Positions 30,475 to 39,600 of a stretch of 64,000 nt of DNA are shown here, piece after piece. Below the pieces are notes generated by a model. That model saw nothing but the letters and a program-made list of their open reading frames with translations, made no database searches and had not been told where the DNA came from. Every line of letters begins with the position of its first letter. The first letter of the stretch is position 1. Made by a program: the position numbers and the translations under genes. The DNA comes from Mucilaginibacter xinganensis (GTDB taxonomy: Bacteria; Bacteroidota; Bacteroidia; Sphingobacteriales; Sphingobacteriaceae): contig NZ_CP022743.1 in NCBI RefSeq assembly GCF_002257585.1, positions 4,340,001 to 4,404,000 of the forward strand, in the 5' to 3' direction.

Positions 30475-32151
30475 ATGCTTCAGAAGCTCAGTATTAGTAA
30501 TTACGCTTTAATTGACAACCTTGAGATCAGTTTCGATGGTGGTTTAAATATCCTTACAGGGGAAACCGGCGCAGGTAAATCGATCATCTTAGGTGCGCTT
30601 TCGCTTATTTTAGGCCAGCGGGCTGAGAGCCGCTATTTTTTTAACCAGCAAAAAAAGTGCGTTATTGAAGGTACATTCAAAATAGGCGCATTTCATTTAA
30701 AAAACTTTTTCGAGGATAACGATCTCGATTATGAGGTCGAAACGGTTTTACGGCGCGAGATCTCGGCTGATGGAAAGTCACGGGCGTTTGTAAATGACAC
30801 CCCGGTTAATTTAAATTCGCTTAAAGCACTGGGCGAAAAACTCATAGATATTCATTCGCAACATGCTACCCTTGAAATTAACGATCCCGGGTTCCAGCTG
30901 CTGGTTGTTGATGCCGTTGCAAAACATGAAGAACTGCTGACCGATTACCGGGCCAAATTCAGGACGTATAAAAAAGACACTTCAAAATTACAGCAATTAA
31001 TAGCCGAAAGCGACAAAGCAAAGGCAGACCTTGATTATTACCAGTTTCAATTTGAGGAACTGGAAAAGGCCGGGCTTTCGGCAGACGAGCAGGAATTGCT
31101 GGAACAGGAACTTTATTCGCTCAATAACGCCGGCGAGATTAAACGAAACCTGCAGGGTGCCTTTTTTTTAATGGAGGACGGTGAAGCATCAGCCATTATA
31201 CAGTTACGCGAGGCTGCACACCAGCTTTTATCCCTCGAAAAATTCAATCGGCAAATTGCTGAACTGCACCAAAGGCTGGATAGCGCCACGATAGAGTTAA
31301 AGGATATAGCTGCCGAAATAGAGAACATTGAACAGCGCACACATACTGATGAGGCCAGAGCCGAAGAAGTAAATACCCGCCTCAGCCTGATTTATAACCT
31401 GCAAAAGAAACACCGTGTTAACACCAACGCCGAGCTTTTGCAGCTGCAGGAAGACCTGTCGGGTAAAATACAGCAGGCTGTGTTTGGCGATGAAGCCATT
31501 GAGAAATTAAAATCAGCGCTTGATAGGGATAAAACAGCGCTTGAAAAACTGGCTGCACAGTTATCCGCAAACCGTACAAAAGTGATTCCATCCATTGAGG
31601 AACGGGTTTTAAAAACGCTATCCGAAATGGGAATGAATAATTCCAGTATCAAGATAGAGATCACGACGCTTGCCGCTGACAATGCCCAGTTTGGCGGTTT
31701 AAGTGCTGACGGACTTGACAGGGTTCGTTTTTTGTTTAGTGCAAATAAAGGGCATGCTTTGTCGGAAATGAGTAAAGTAGCATCAGGCGGCGAGCTTTCG
31801 AGGCTGATGCTGAGCATTAAATCACTGATCGCGCAAAACACTGCGCTTCCAACGATAATATTCGACGAGATAGACACCGGCGTATCCGGTGAGGTAGCTA
31901 ACCAGGTTGGCCAGATAATGGAAAAACTGGCTAATAATTTACAGGTAATAACCATAACACACCTGCCGCAAATTGCCAGCAAGGGCCAGAGCCATTACTT
32001 TGTTTATAAGGATGATGAGGCCGCAACCACTTATACCCGCATTAAACAGTTAAATAAAGAAGAACGGATTTTAGAGATTGCCAAAATGCTGAGCGGTGAT
32101 AAACCCGGCGAAAGTGCGTTGCAAAATGCAAAGGAACTTTTGGGGCAGTAG
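30475..32151 (+). CDS. recN: DNA repair protein RecN
   Basis: SMC-like ATPase that acts at double-strand breaks, 558 residues. Walker A GETGAGKS is at about 29-36, the long central region is coiled coil (about 150-370), the ABC signature ASGGELSR is near 440, and the Walker B segment IIFDEIDTGVSG is near 462. Full length. It lies downstream of the BlaI-M56 insertion; in related genomes it usually follows DUF4835. Confidence 0.97.
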   Translation: MLQKLSISNYALIDNLEISFDGGLNILTGETGAGKSIILGALSLILGQRAESRYFFNQQKKCVIEGTFKIGAFHLKNFFEDNDLDYEVETVLRREISADGKSRAFVNDTPVNLNSLKALGEKLIDIHSQHATLEINDPGFQLLVVDAVAKHEELLTDYRAKFRTYKKDTSKLQQLIAESDKAKADLDYYQFQFEELEKAGLSADEQELLEQELYSLNNAGEIKRNLQGAFFLMEDGEASAIIQLREAAHQLLSLEKFNRQIAELHQRLDSATIELKDIAAEIENIEQRTHTDEARAEEVNTRLSLIYNLQKKHRVNTNAELLQLQEDLSGKIQQAVFGDEAIEKLKSALDRDKTALEKLAAQLSANRTKVIPSIEERVLKTLSEMGMNNSSIKIEITTLAADNAQFGGLSADGLDRVRFLFSANKGHALSEMSKVASGGELSRLMLSIKSLIAQNTALPTIIFDEIDTGVSGEVANQVGQIMEKLANNLQVITITHLPQIASKGQSHYFVYKDDEAATTYTRIKQLNKEERILEIAKMLSGDKPGESALQNAKELLGQ

Positions 32152-32481
32152 TTTCTTTCGAAATCACTGTCATTATCTTTTAAAACCATAATTTTTCACA
32201 GAATGTTTGTTTTTTAAGGTGTTCAAGAGGGCTTCGCCGTTCATTTAATTTAACGTGAGTTCGACATAAGCAAACGGTCAGGTCACCTACCCCCTTCTAC
32301 AACAGCGTTGAGATGTAGCACAAGTTTTTGAATCCACGCCGGCAAAGCGTTCCATTTTTACAAGCGGAACACCCGGAACAAAGTGAAACATATTGATTAT
32401 TAGGTATTTACATTTTAGTCGCTTTGTAAATTACTGATAATGAACACTGTAATCAGAAACGAAAATGCCTTTATTGGAATT
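32152..32481. other. Intergenic stretch between convergent recN and a membrane protein gene
   Basis: About 330 bases. I see no clear hairpin terminator, RNA gene or coding frame. Confidence 0.5.
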
Positions 32482-33072
32482 CTAGTCTAACAGTTGTTTA
32501 TTCACAGCTTCCAACCTGTTAATAATATCATTAATAGCGTTTTGCTGCTTTTCAATGGTTTTGGTACGGATATAAAACCAGTTAAAGGCTATCCAGGCAA
32601 ACGTTATTCCGTAGGCTGATAGTTGAAATATTAAGCTTCCCCGACCGGCATACTCAATCATATAAAGAAAAAGGCCAATTGATAAAAAGATGAAATAACC
32701 TGTGAGCATCGTTTTATTTAAAAACTCCTGCTTTTGTTTAATACGGATCATCTGTTCTAAAAAATGCTGGCTGTCTGTTTCTTCATCCGTCCTGGCCAAT
32801 AGCGGGAACATCTGGTTGGTTGAGATCAAAAAGGATATGATCGCAAGAATAACCAGGGTAAGTCCAATTTTGGTAGTGATTAGTTGCGGATGGTAATGCC
32901 ACCAGATGAATATCATAAATATGATGGTTAATGATAATATGATATTACCCCGCCAAATCTTATTCCGTATTTTTCGATTGAGTTGGTCAGCCTTTGCAAA
33001 AATCTCACTTACATCGGGTACGGTGGCTTTTCCGCTGCTCCACAGCTGTTTAAAATCTATGTTATCGCTCAT
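32482..33072 (-). CDS. Four-helix membrane protein, probable partner of the ECF sigma factor
   Basis: 196 residues: an N-terminal soluble part (about 1-40) with a helix-rich segment, two membrane helices (about 43-60 and 68-85), a charged loop, then two more (about 120-140 and 147-168) and a coiled C-terminal tail. The ATG overlaps the sigma gene by 11 bases, so the two are co-translated. The position suggests an anti-sigma factor, but no zinc-binding anti-sigma motif (HxxxCxxC) is seen; function is inferred only from context. Confidence 0.75.
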   Translation of the reverse strand: MSDNIDFKQLWSSGKATVPDVSEIFAKADQLNRKIRNKIWRGNIILSLTIIFMIFIWWHYHPQLITTKIGLTLVILAIISFLISTNQMFPLLARTDEETDSQHFLEQMIRIKQKQEFLNKTMLTGYFIFLSIGLFLYMIEYAGRGSLIFQLSAYGITFAWIAFNWFYIRTKTIEKQQNAINDIINRLEAVNKQLLD

Positions 33073-33532
33073 ATTGTTTAAATTTTTGAGTCAGCTTTTC
33101 TTTTATCCGGAATATTTTAACCCGCACGTTACTTTCAGATAGTCCGGTTATTTTGGCGATCTCTGCTTGCTTAACATCTTCCAGTTCCAGTGAAATAATA
33201 ATACGGTCGGTTTCGGGCAGCTCCGCAATACATTTATACAAAAGTTTGCTTTGCCATTCCCTATCCGGATCTGCTTTATCTTCAATCTGTTCCGGCAACT
33301 CAGTTTTGGGCATCCGGCTTTGCCTTTCTATTTGCCGCAGGCAGTTGTTTGATGCTATCCGGAAGATCCAGGTACCAACGGCCGATTCGTTCCTGAATTT
33401 TGGCAGCTGCTTCCATATGATGATAAAAGTTTCCTGTGCAACATCTTTTGCCCAATCGGCATCATTAACATAACCCATGCAGATCCTGAATACCTTGTTC
33501 CAATAGTCGCGGTATATATCTTCAAACAACAT
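33062..33532 (-). CDS. ECF-type RNA polymerase sigma factor
   Basis: 156 residues. Region 2 includes YWNKVFRICMGYVNDADWAKDVAQETFI (shown here in parts: VNDADWAKDVAQETF is the 2.2-2.4 area), and region 4 has the helix-turn-helix QAEIAKITGLSESNVRVKIF. There is no region 3, as in group 4 sigma factors. The downstream overlapping membrane protein is the likely regulator. The stimulus and regulon are unknown. Confidence 0.93.
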   Translation of the reverse strand: MLFEDIYRDYWNKVFRICMGYVNDADWAKDVAQETFIIIWKQLPKFRNESAVGTWIFRIASNNCLRQIERQSRMPKTELPEQIEDKADPDREWQSKLLYKCIAELPETDRIIISLELEDVKQAEIAKITGLSESNVRVKIFRIKEKLTQKFKQYER

Positions 33533-33929
33533 AATGAGCTATTTTGCAAATTGCTTAAGTTGTCTATCACATAAAAACTTATTTTGATAGCCAATGGCGC
33601 TAATATCCTTTATTCCTTTCACCCTTACTGTGTTTGTTTTTGAAAGTTAGATACAGGAATATGTAGAATGCTACATTATTATTGATTTATTTTACCCGTT
33701 GCAAATAGAGCCGCCGCAGGCAGCCACGCCCGCGTTCTAAAAATTAATTTAATTTTCATTATTGATTGAGATTTTTATCGCTTCTATAAATTTACATTCT
33801 TACGTGCTTTGTGTATGGCAATGCTTAATCAGTTCGCAAGCGCCTTATGTTTTATTTTGCCTTTGAGGGCGAAAATTCTCAATACCAATAATTAATTTTA
33901 ATTTTAGCGCGCTAAACAAAATAATTAAA
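33533..33929. other. Divergent promoter region of the sigma factor and fabI
   Basis: About 400 AT-rich bases between two divergent genes. I find no exact TAnnTTTG box at a convincing distance from either start and no small gene. Confidence 0.5.
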
Positions 33930-34742
33930 ATGGCTTACAACTTATTAAAAGGTAAAAAAGGAATAATTTTTGGCGCTCTGAATGAGCAATCAATAGCCTG
34001 GAAAGTGGCACAGCGCGCTGTACAGGAAGGTGCAGAAATTATTTTAAGCAACGCCCCTATTGCACTTCGCATGGGCGAATTAAACAAACTGGGTGAAGAA
34101 TGTAATGCCCCTATTATTGGTGCCGATGTTACCAGTAATGACGACCTGGTAAACCTGTTCACCAAATCGCAGGAACATTTTGGCGGCGGCGTGGATTTTG
34201 TATTGCACTCCATAGGGATGAGCATTAACGTGCGCAAAGGTTTACCTTACCCTGAAAACAACTACGATTTTACCCATAAAGGTTTAGATATATCAGCACT
34301 TAGCTTACACCGTGTATTGCAAACCGCCATGAAAATGGATGCTATAAACGAGTGGGGATCTGTACTGGCCCTTACTTACATTGCTGCACAGCGTGTGTTC
34401 CCCGATTATAACGATATGGCCGACAACAAAGCTTACCTGGAAAGCATTGCCCGCAGCTTTGGCTACTACTACGGCAAAAAGAAACATGTACGCATTAATA
34501 CCATTTCGCAATCGCCTACCCGCACTACAGCAGGATCAGGCGTTAAAGGTTTTGATGGCTTTATAAGCTATGCAGAAAAAATGAGCCCGCTGGGCAACGC
34601 CAGCGCTGATCAATGTGCCGATTACTGCGTTAGCATGTTCTCTGACCTTACCAAAATGGTAACTATGCAAAATCTTTTTCACGATGGTGGTTTCTCCTTT
34701 ACAGGCGTAACCCAGGAAGTGATTGAGCAAATGGAGAAATAA
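33930..34742 (+). CDS. fabI: Enoyl-[acyl-carrier-protein] reductase (NADH)
   Basis: Last step of each fatty acid elongation cycle, 270 residues, short-chain dehydrogenase fold. The N-terminus GKKGIIFGALNEQSIAWKVA is the FabI version of the dinucleotide-binding motif. The catalytic pair and lysine are Y150, Y160 and K167 in TYIAAQRVFPDYNDMADNK, with the FabI Y-x9-Y-x6-K spacing. SQSPTRTTAGSG matches the substrate-loop region. This enzyme class is the target of triclosan-type inhibitors. It has its own terminator. Confidence 0.95.
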   Translation: MAYNLLKGKKGIIFGALNEQSIAWKVAQRAVQEGAEIILSNAPIALRMGELNKLGEECNAPIIGADVTSNDDLVNLFTKSQEHFGGGVDFVLHSIGMSINVRKGLPYPENNYDFTHKGLDISALSLHRVLQTAMKMDAINEWGSVLALTYIAAQRVFPDYNDMADNKAYLESIARSFGYYYGKKKHVRINTISQSPTRTTAGSGVKGFDGFISYAEKMSPLGNASADQCADYCVSMFSDLTKMVTMQNLFHDGGFSFTGVTQEVIEQMEK

Positions 34743-34791
34743 AGATCATTTTTTATTACGGAGCCTGGTTTTCCTGCAGGTCTTCAAAAAG

Positions 34792-34830
34792 AAAAAATCC
34801 TGTGAAAGCGTATGCTCACAGGATTTTTTT
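34792..34830 (+). terminator. Terminator of fabI
   Basis: AAAAATCCTGTGA pairs with TCACAGGATTTTT around a 10-base loop and ends in seven T. The A tract on the other side makes it usable for the convergent lipoprotein gene as well. Confidence 0.9.
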
Positions 34831-34871
34831 TGGTCTTCCGGAATTTTAAGGCTGCCGGACTACGCTAATTT

Positions 34872-35264
34872 CTAATTGGATTCGATCAGTAATAGTTTTA
34901 CAGTCGTATCATCGGGTCTTGTAATGGGTGTAATACCATCTGACGATTGAGCATACAGCGCAATACTACCCTGGTTATGGGTGTAGCTGTACGATATCCC
35001 CTGGTAAACTTCAGGAACCTGCTCATACACACCGTCGGTAAATGAAAAATAAACCAGTACACCGCCATGGTCATTAAAATAGCTGTCAATTTCAGGCGCA
35101 TCTATGATTGCAGAATATGTTTTCCCGCCGTCAGTAGTAGTCCATGCAGCTGATTTAACAGTCAGCAAAATGGTTTGATTAGGATTGGGAGTAATATACT
35201 TTTTAGTACATGAAGATGCCGCCAATACTATAACGCAGCCAATGATTGATAAGATTCTTTTCAT
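34872..35264 (-). CDS. Hypothetical lipoprotein
   Basis: 130 residues with a lipoprotein signal ending LAASSC (C19). The mature part is beta-rich (TILLTVKSAAW, GGVLVYFSF) and contains a PEIDSYFNDHGGVLVYF stretch typical of small Bacteroidota surface lipoproteins. I recognise no named domain. It stands alone, convergent with fabI. Confidence 0.75.
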   Translation of the reverse strand: MKRILSIIGCVIVLAASSCTKKYITPNPNQTILLTVKSAAWTTTDGGKTYSAIIDAPEIDSYFNDHGGVLVYFSFTDGVYEQVPEVYQGISYSYTHNQGSIALYAQSSDGITPITRPDDTTVKLLLIESN

Positions 35265-35432
35265 AAGTATGTTGTTAATTTATATATAAGAACAACGTTA
35301 TTAAAAAAGGTTTAATATAAATAATAATTTTTTTTGTCACCCGTCAAAAATCCTGGTTAACAAACCACAATTATTTAATAAGCAGCAAATTAAGGTGCAA
35401 AAATCAAAGACGAAGAAAGTTAAAAATATTTC

Positions 35433-35440
35433 TATTTTTG
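35433..35440 (+). promoter_or_regulatory. -7 box upstream of the short CarboxypepD_reg gene
   Basis: TATTTTTG fits TAnnTTTG exactly, 27 bases upstream of the ATG at 35468. No good -33 box is visible. Confidence 0.4.
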
Positions 35441-35467
35441 CTTAAACTAATTACTTAGTTAATTTAT

Positions 35468-36592
35468 ATGATAAAATCGCTTCTTTTTATTTTGTTTTTA
35501 CTCCCGCTTGCCGGTTTCGCGCAATATGTAATTAGTGGGAAGGTTTTAAACAGTACTGATAAAACACCCGTAGCAAACGCCAGCGTTTTTTTAAACAATG
35601 CAGTTGCGGGCAGTAAAACAGATGACAAGGGCATTTTTACCATAAATGGCGTAAGGCCGGGGCAGTATGACCTGGTGGTATCAAGCCTGGGCTATGAAAC
35701 CTCGCACCAGCAAATTATGGTTAGCGCCGATATTAAACTGCCGGATATCAACTTTCAGCCCAAAGTAATGATGTTGCAGGAAGTCCGCATCAAACCCAAA
35801 GGCAACTGGTCAAAAAACTATGAAAAATTTAAGCAATATTTCTTCGGTAACTCGGAGTATGCCAGGCAATGTAAAATAGTGAATAAAAATATAGAAGCTA
35901 TTCTTGATCTTGATTATGACAGTAAAACAAGGGTATTCACCGCCCATTCGGATGATTTTTTAGAGATAGAAAATAAAGCGCTGGGGTACACCATCAAATA
36001 CCAGTTACAGGAGCTTAAAAGTGACGGGGTGAGCAATATTAACTACTATGCGGGAACGGCTTCGTTCGGGGAACTTGCCGGTTCAAAATCGCAAACACGA
36101 AAATGGCAAAAAAACCGGCTAAGTGCCTACCAGGGTTCAAGCATGCACTTTCTCCGGTCAGTAATTGCCAACAGATTTCCCGCAGAAGGGTTCAAAGTAC
36201 TTCGCCTGATCAGGAAACCTGACCCTGAATACAAAGGCCCGGGTGCGACCTTCAAAAGCACCCTGGTTAATATCCCGCTTGATGTTAATGATTTTGTGAA
36301 GCTTACCGATGTGCAGGGAGAATACGCCCTTACCTTTAGCGATTGCCTGTACGTAATGTATGATAAAAAACGAGCCCATTTAAAACAAAATGAATCCAAT
36401 GCGATAATAAATACACCGCAGTTTCTGGATGATCCCTTAACAACAACGGTAATTTTTAACGAGAAGAATGCCTTTTTTGACAATAATGGCATTATCATCA
36501 ATCCACTAAGCGTTCTTTTTGACGGAAACTGGGGGCACAGGTTAATAGCCGAACTGTTACCCGTTGATTATGTGCCGGAAAGCGGTGATTAG
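35468..36592 (+). CDS. Exported CarboxypepD_reg protein, short paralog of the two giant proteins
   Basis: 374 residues. A signal peptide (MIKSLLFILFLLPLAGFAQ) is followed by a CarboxypepD_reg-like beta-sandwich (about 20-105) and a conserved domain of unknown function (about 110-370). The same two domains, in the same order, open the 1191- and 1213-residue proteins encoded downstream on the other strand (shared: YEKFK, FLEIENKALGYTIKY, MHFLR, LLPVDY). It ends exactly where they continue into the MG2-like region, so it is either a stand-alone version or an old truncation. Likely periplasmic or surface. Its TAG stop is part of a heptad repeat. Confidence 0.85.
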   Translation: MIKSLLFILFLLPLAGFAQYVISGKVLNSTDKTPVANASVFLNNAVAGSKTDDKGIFTINGVRPGQYDLVVSSLGYETSHQQIMVSADIKLPDINFQPKVMMLQEVRIKPKGNWSKNYEKFKQYFFGNSEYARQCKIVNKNIEAILDLDYDSKTRVFTAHSDDFLEIENKALGYTIKYQLQELKSDGVSNINYYAGTASFGELAGSKSQTRKWQKNRLSAYQGSSMHFLRSVIANRFPAEGFKVLRLIRKPDPEYKGPGATFKSTLVNIPLDVNDFVKLTDVQGEYALTFSDCLYVMYDKKRAHLKQNESNAIINTPQFLDDPLTTTVIFNEKNAFFDNNGIIINPLSVLFDGNWGHRLIAELLPVDYVPESGD

Positions 36593-36647
36593 AGGTTAGA
36601 GATTGTATTCGAACTAATCTCCAATCACTAACCTCCAATCTCTAACA
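36587..36647. repeat. Heptad inverted repeat at the stop codon of the short paralog
   Basis: The left arm GATTAGAGGTTAGAGATT (36587-36604) includes the stop codon. After a 9-base loop the right arm CTAATCTCCAATCACTAACC then TCCAATCTCTAAC (36614-36646) follows in seven-base steps. It can fold into a long hairpin between two convergent genes and may serve as their terminator. Confidence 0.7.
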
Positions 36648-36648
36648 C

Positions 36649-39600
36649 TTACTCAACCTTATACCTATACACCTGCCTGCCCAAATTACCATCAGCGTCA
36701 ATCCCTTCAATAACTACACGGTAAGTTCCTTTACCATCCGCATTAAAATAGCTGAAGGAGGCTTTGCCATCTTTGTCTGTTATTATATTAGGGTTCCAGT
36801 AAATGGTGCTCCGCAGGCCGGTTATTTTTTGGTTGGTTTTGGGGTTATCATATTGCGGTGAGTAAAACTCCCGCGCTTTGTAAAAGCCTTTGGGCATATA
36901 GGTTACTACACCCGGTGCGTAGCGGTAATAGTTGTTCGTCTTTCTGCCTGTTTTTGTGGTGATAATTAATCCTCCGCCTGCCATCCTTGATCCATAAATA
37001 GCACCGTAGTGCGGTCCACGGACAACCTCAATCCCCTCTATGTCATCAGGTCTTAAATCGGCAAAAACTTCAGGATCTACAAAAGTACCATCGATGACTA
37101 CGGCCCCTCCACTAGGTACACCATTGATAAAATGCAGCCAATACACACCTTCCAAACAATCTGAAAGTCTCCCACATATAAATCTTTCAATGTCTTTAGC
37201 CGTTAAAACGTAGTCGGCGTTTCCAGAGCCATTTAAATTCTGGGAGTGAGGAATTTTAGGCTGATACTTGGCTTCTACTTTTACTTCCTGTAGCACAACA
37301 GCGTGTTTATTGATGCCATATTTTTGCTGTTCCTCGTAAAATTGCTTTTGATTAATGAGATAAGCAGACATATCCGCCGTCGCAGTTGTTTTGATTGCAT
37401 TGTCACTCATATTTTTGATGATTAACTGCGGGGATAAAACCGTATCAACTTCCAACGTTACCGCATCCTGGCCCTTAGGTACTTTTGACTGAACTACAAA
37501 CTTTGTGCTGTCCGCAAACAAAAGGTTTTTAAAGGCAAACTTTCCATTCGCATCCGTCAGCGTATCAAGCATAAACATCCCACCTGCTTTGCTAAATAAA
37601 GTTACCTTAGCATTTGCTGCCGGTTTTCCATTCTTCTTTACGGTACCTGAAATCTGTATGGCCTTTTCCGGCTGATAGGTTATGGGTTCGGGGTTATCCC
37701 TTAAAACCTGTTTCCAGCTAAACCGCCGGTAGCCTTGTGTTAACATTAATACGTCCAGGTCTGCCTGTGTTTTTGCGCTGCTACCTGTAAAATAATAATT
37801 GGGTTGTTCAACCGATCCCTTTAATTCAGACGTAAGCAGCAGGTTTGACAATAGGGTGTTTTCATTCAGGGTATCTGCGGGTACCGTTGTTTCGTCCGTT
37901 ACGGCAACCGAAAAGCTCCCGGTTACCAGCTTGTTATCCCTGTCCCTGCCCTCCAGTTCTACCTTTACTTTTTGCCTTGGTGCATAGCTTGTTTTAATGT
38001 TGCTTAAATCAAGCTTCAATTCATCATGGTTTTCAATAAACACCAGCCGTTCATTCAAGGGCTCACCATTGGGGCTAAAAAGGGTAAACTGCACAATACC
38101 GGTTGGAAACTTGCTTTTTGGGATCACTGCCGAGAAGAATTTTGCTGAAGAGTTATTTTCGGCAGCGTAATACACGGTGCCACCCGACTGTGCAACAAGG
38201 CTTAATTTATCCAGGGAACTTTCGCTGCCCCCGGTTATCCTTATCCTGATGGTATCAGGATTGCTATTGTTCAAATTAATGGTATAGCCATTGGTTACCG
38301 CTTTGGGTAAGTCAAGGCTATTGGTCGAGCCGTCTGCATAGGTAATGCTGGCTTTGTAGATTTTGTTGGCCTGTGGTACCATATTAAATACCCCCATTCC
38401 CAAATGTGTTGATGCAAATGTGCAAACCGCTGCTCCGCTGTCGTCGGTAACGGTGCCTTTTAACTCTTTTCCCAGTCCATCCGGACCAATGGACTTAAAG
38501 GCTATTTTGGAGTAATTACCTGCTACCAGGCTGCCGCCTTCCGGGAAAAACTGGAGGTCTGTTTTAACCGCCACGTTTTTTTCAATTGGTTTTACAGTTT
38601 TTGCTTCGCTGCTTCCGGCTACACTTTTCGCTGCCATATTACCTACGGGAATTACCTGCTCAAAAAAAGCGCTTTCTCCTTCATTGCGCATCCAGTTGGT
38701 ATAAGCCCTCACCCGGTAGCTGCCCCCTTTCAACGTATCAGCCAGCGTAAAATCTCCCCACGTTACCCCGTCATTTAGCTTTAGTTTCAGCGATTGGATT
38801 ACTTTGTTGGCCGGATTTATAAGATCAATATTTAATACGCCACTTAATTGCGTTGGTATATGTTGAGCGCTCTGCACTACATAGGCTTTAAAGTAAATGG
38901 TGTCTCCTGACACGTAAAAAGGTTTATCAAACTGCAGGTAAGACTTCTCAATCTTCAGGCTATCGGCAAAAACTCTTAATTTACTAATCAAGGCATTTAT
39001 TGGCGCTCCTGCAGCGTAGCCAGCATGTTTCACATCTTCGTAATCAACAGGCAGCAGGTTTGCAACCCCCTTACGGGCCCATGCCCCCTCATAGATAAGG
39101 CTACGAGGGTCAGCAACTACGCCGTTGCTGTCAAATAAAACATCGCCCTGGTTAAAAGCTATCAAAGTATTACCACTTGCCGAGGTCCCTCCCAGCCTGA
39201 TGTAGCTTTTATCGAAACGATGATATTTATTGTAGTTGATGTAAAGCATTCCATAATTACCGCTCAGCGAATAAAAACCGTAGCGGTCGGGCCCCCGAAT
39301 GATATCTTTTCTGTTCATTGGTACCAATTCACCAGTGTACCTGGGTAACTTTGATAGCCTGGTCCATCGTGTTAATGAATCTTTATATTGGGGACTGGTT
39401 TTTAAATTTTTGAAAAAATCCATCCGGGCTTTTATAATACTATCAGCGGGTTTTTGTGAATTCAGTTTCATGCGCATCACAAGAAATCCTTCCTCTTCCA
39501 GCCTGTCAGCAATAGCAGCTCGAAAGAAATGCATATCAGAACCTTCATACGCATCCGCTCTTTGTCTTTGCCATACCCTTTGCTGTGATGGAGTTCCTTT

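Noticed and set aside
31392..31982. 196-codon minus-strand frame
   Set aside because: It is antisense to recN, whose motifs are clear.
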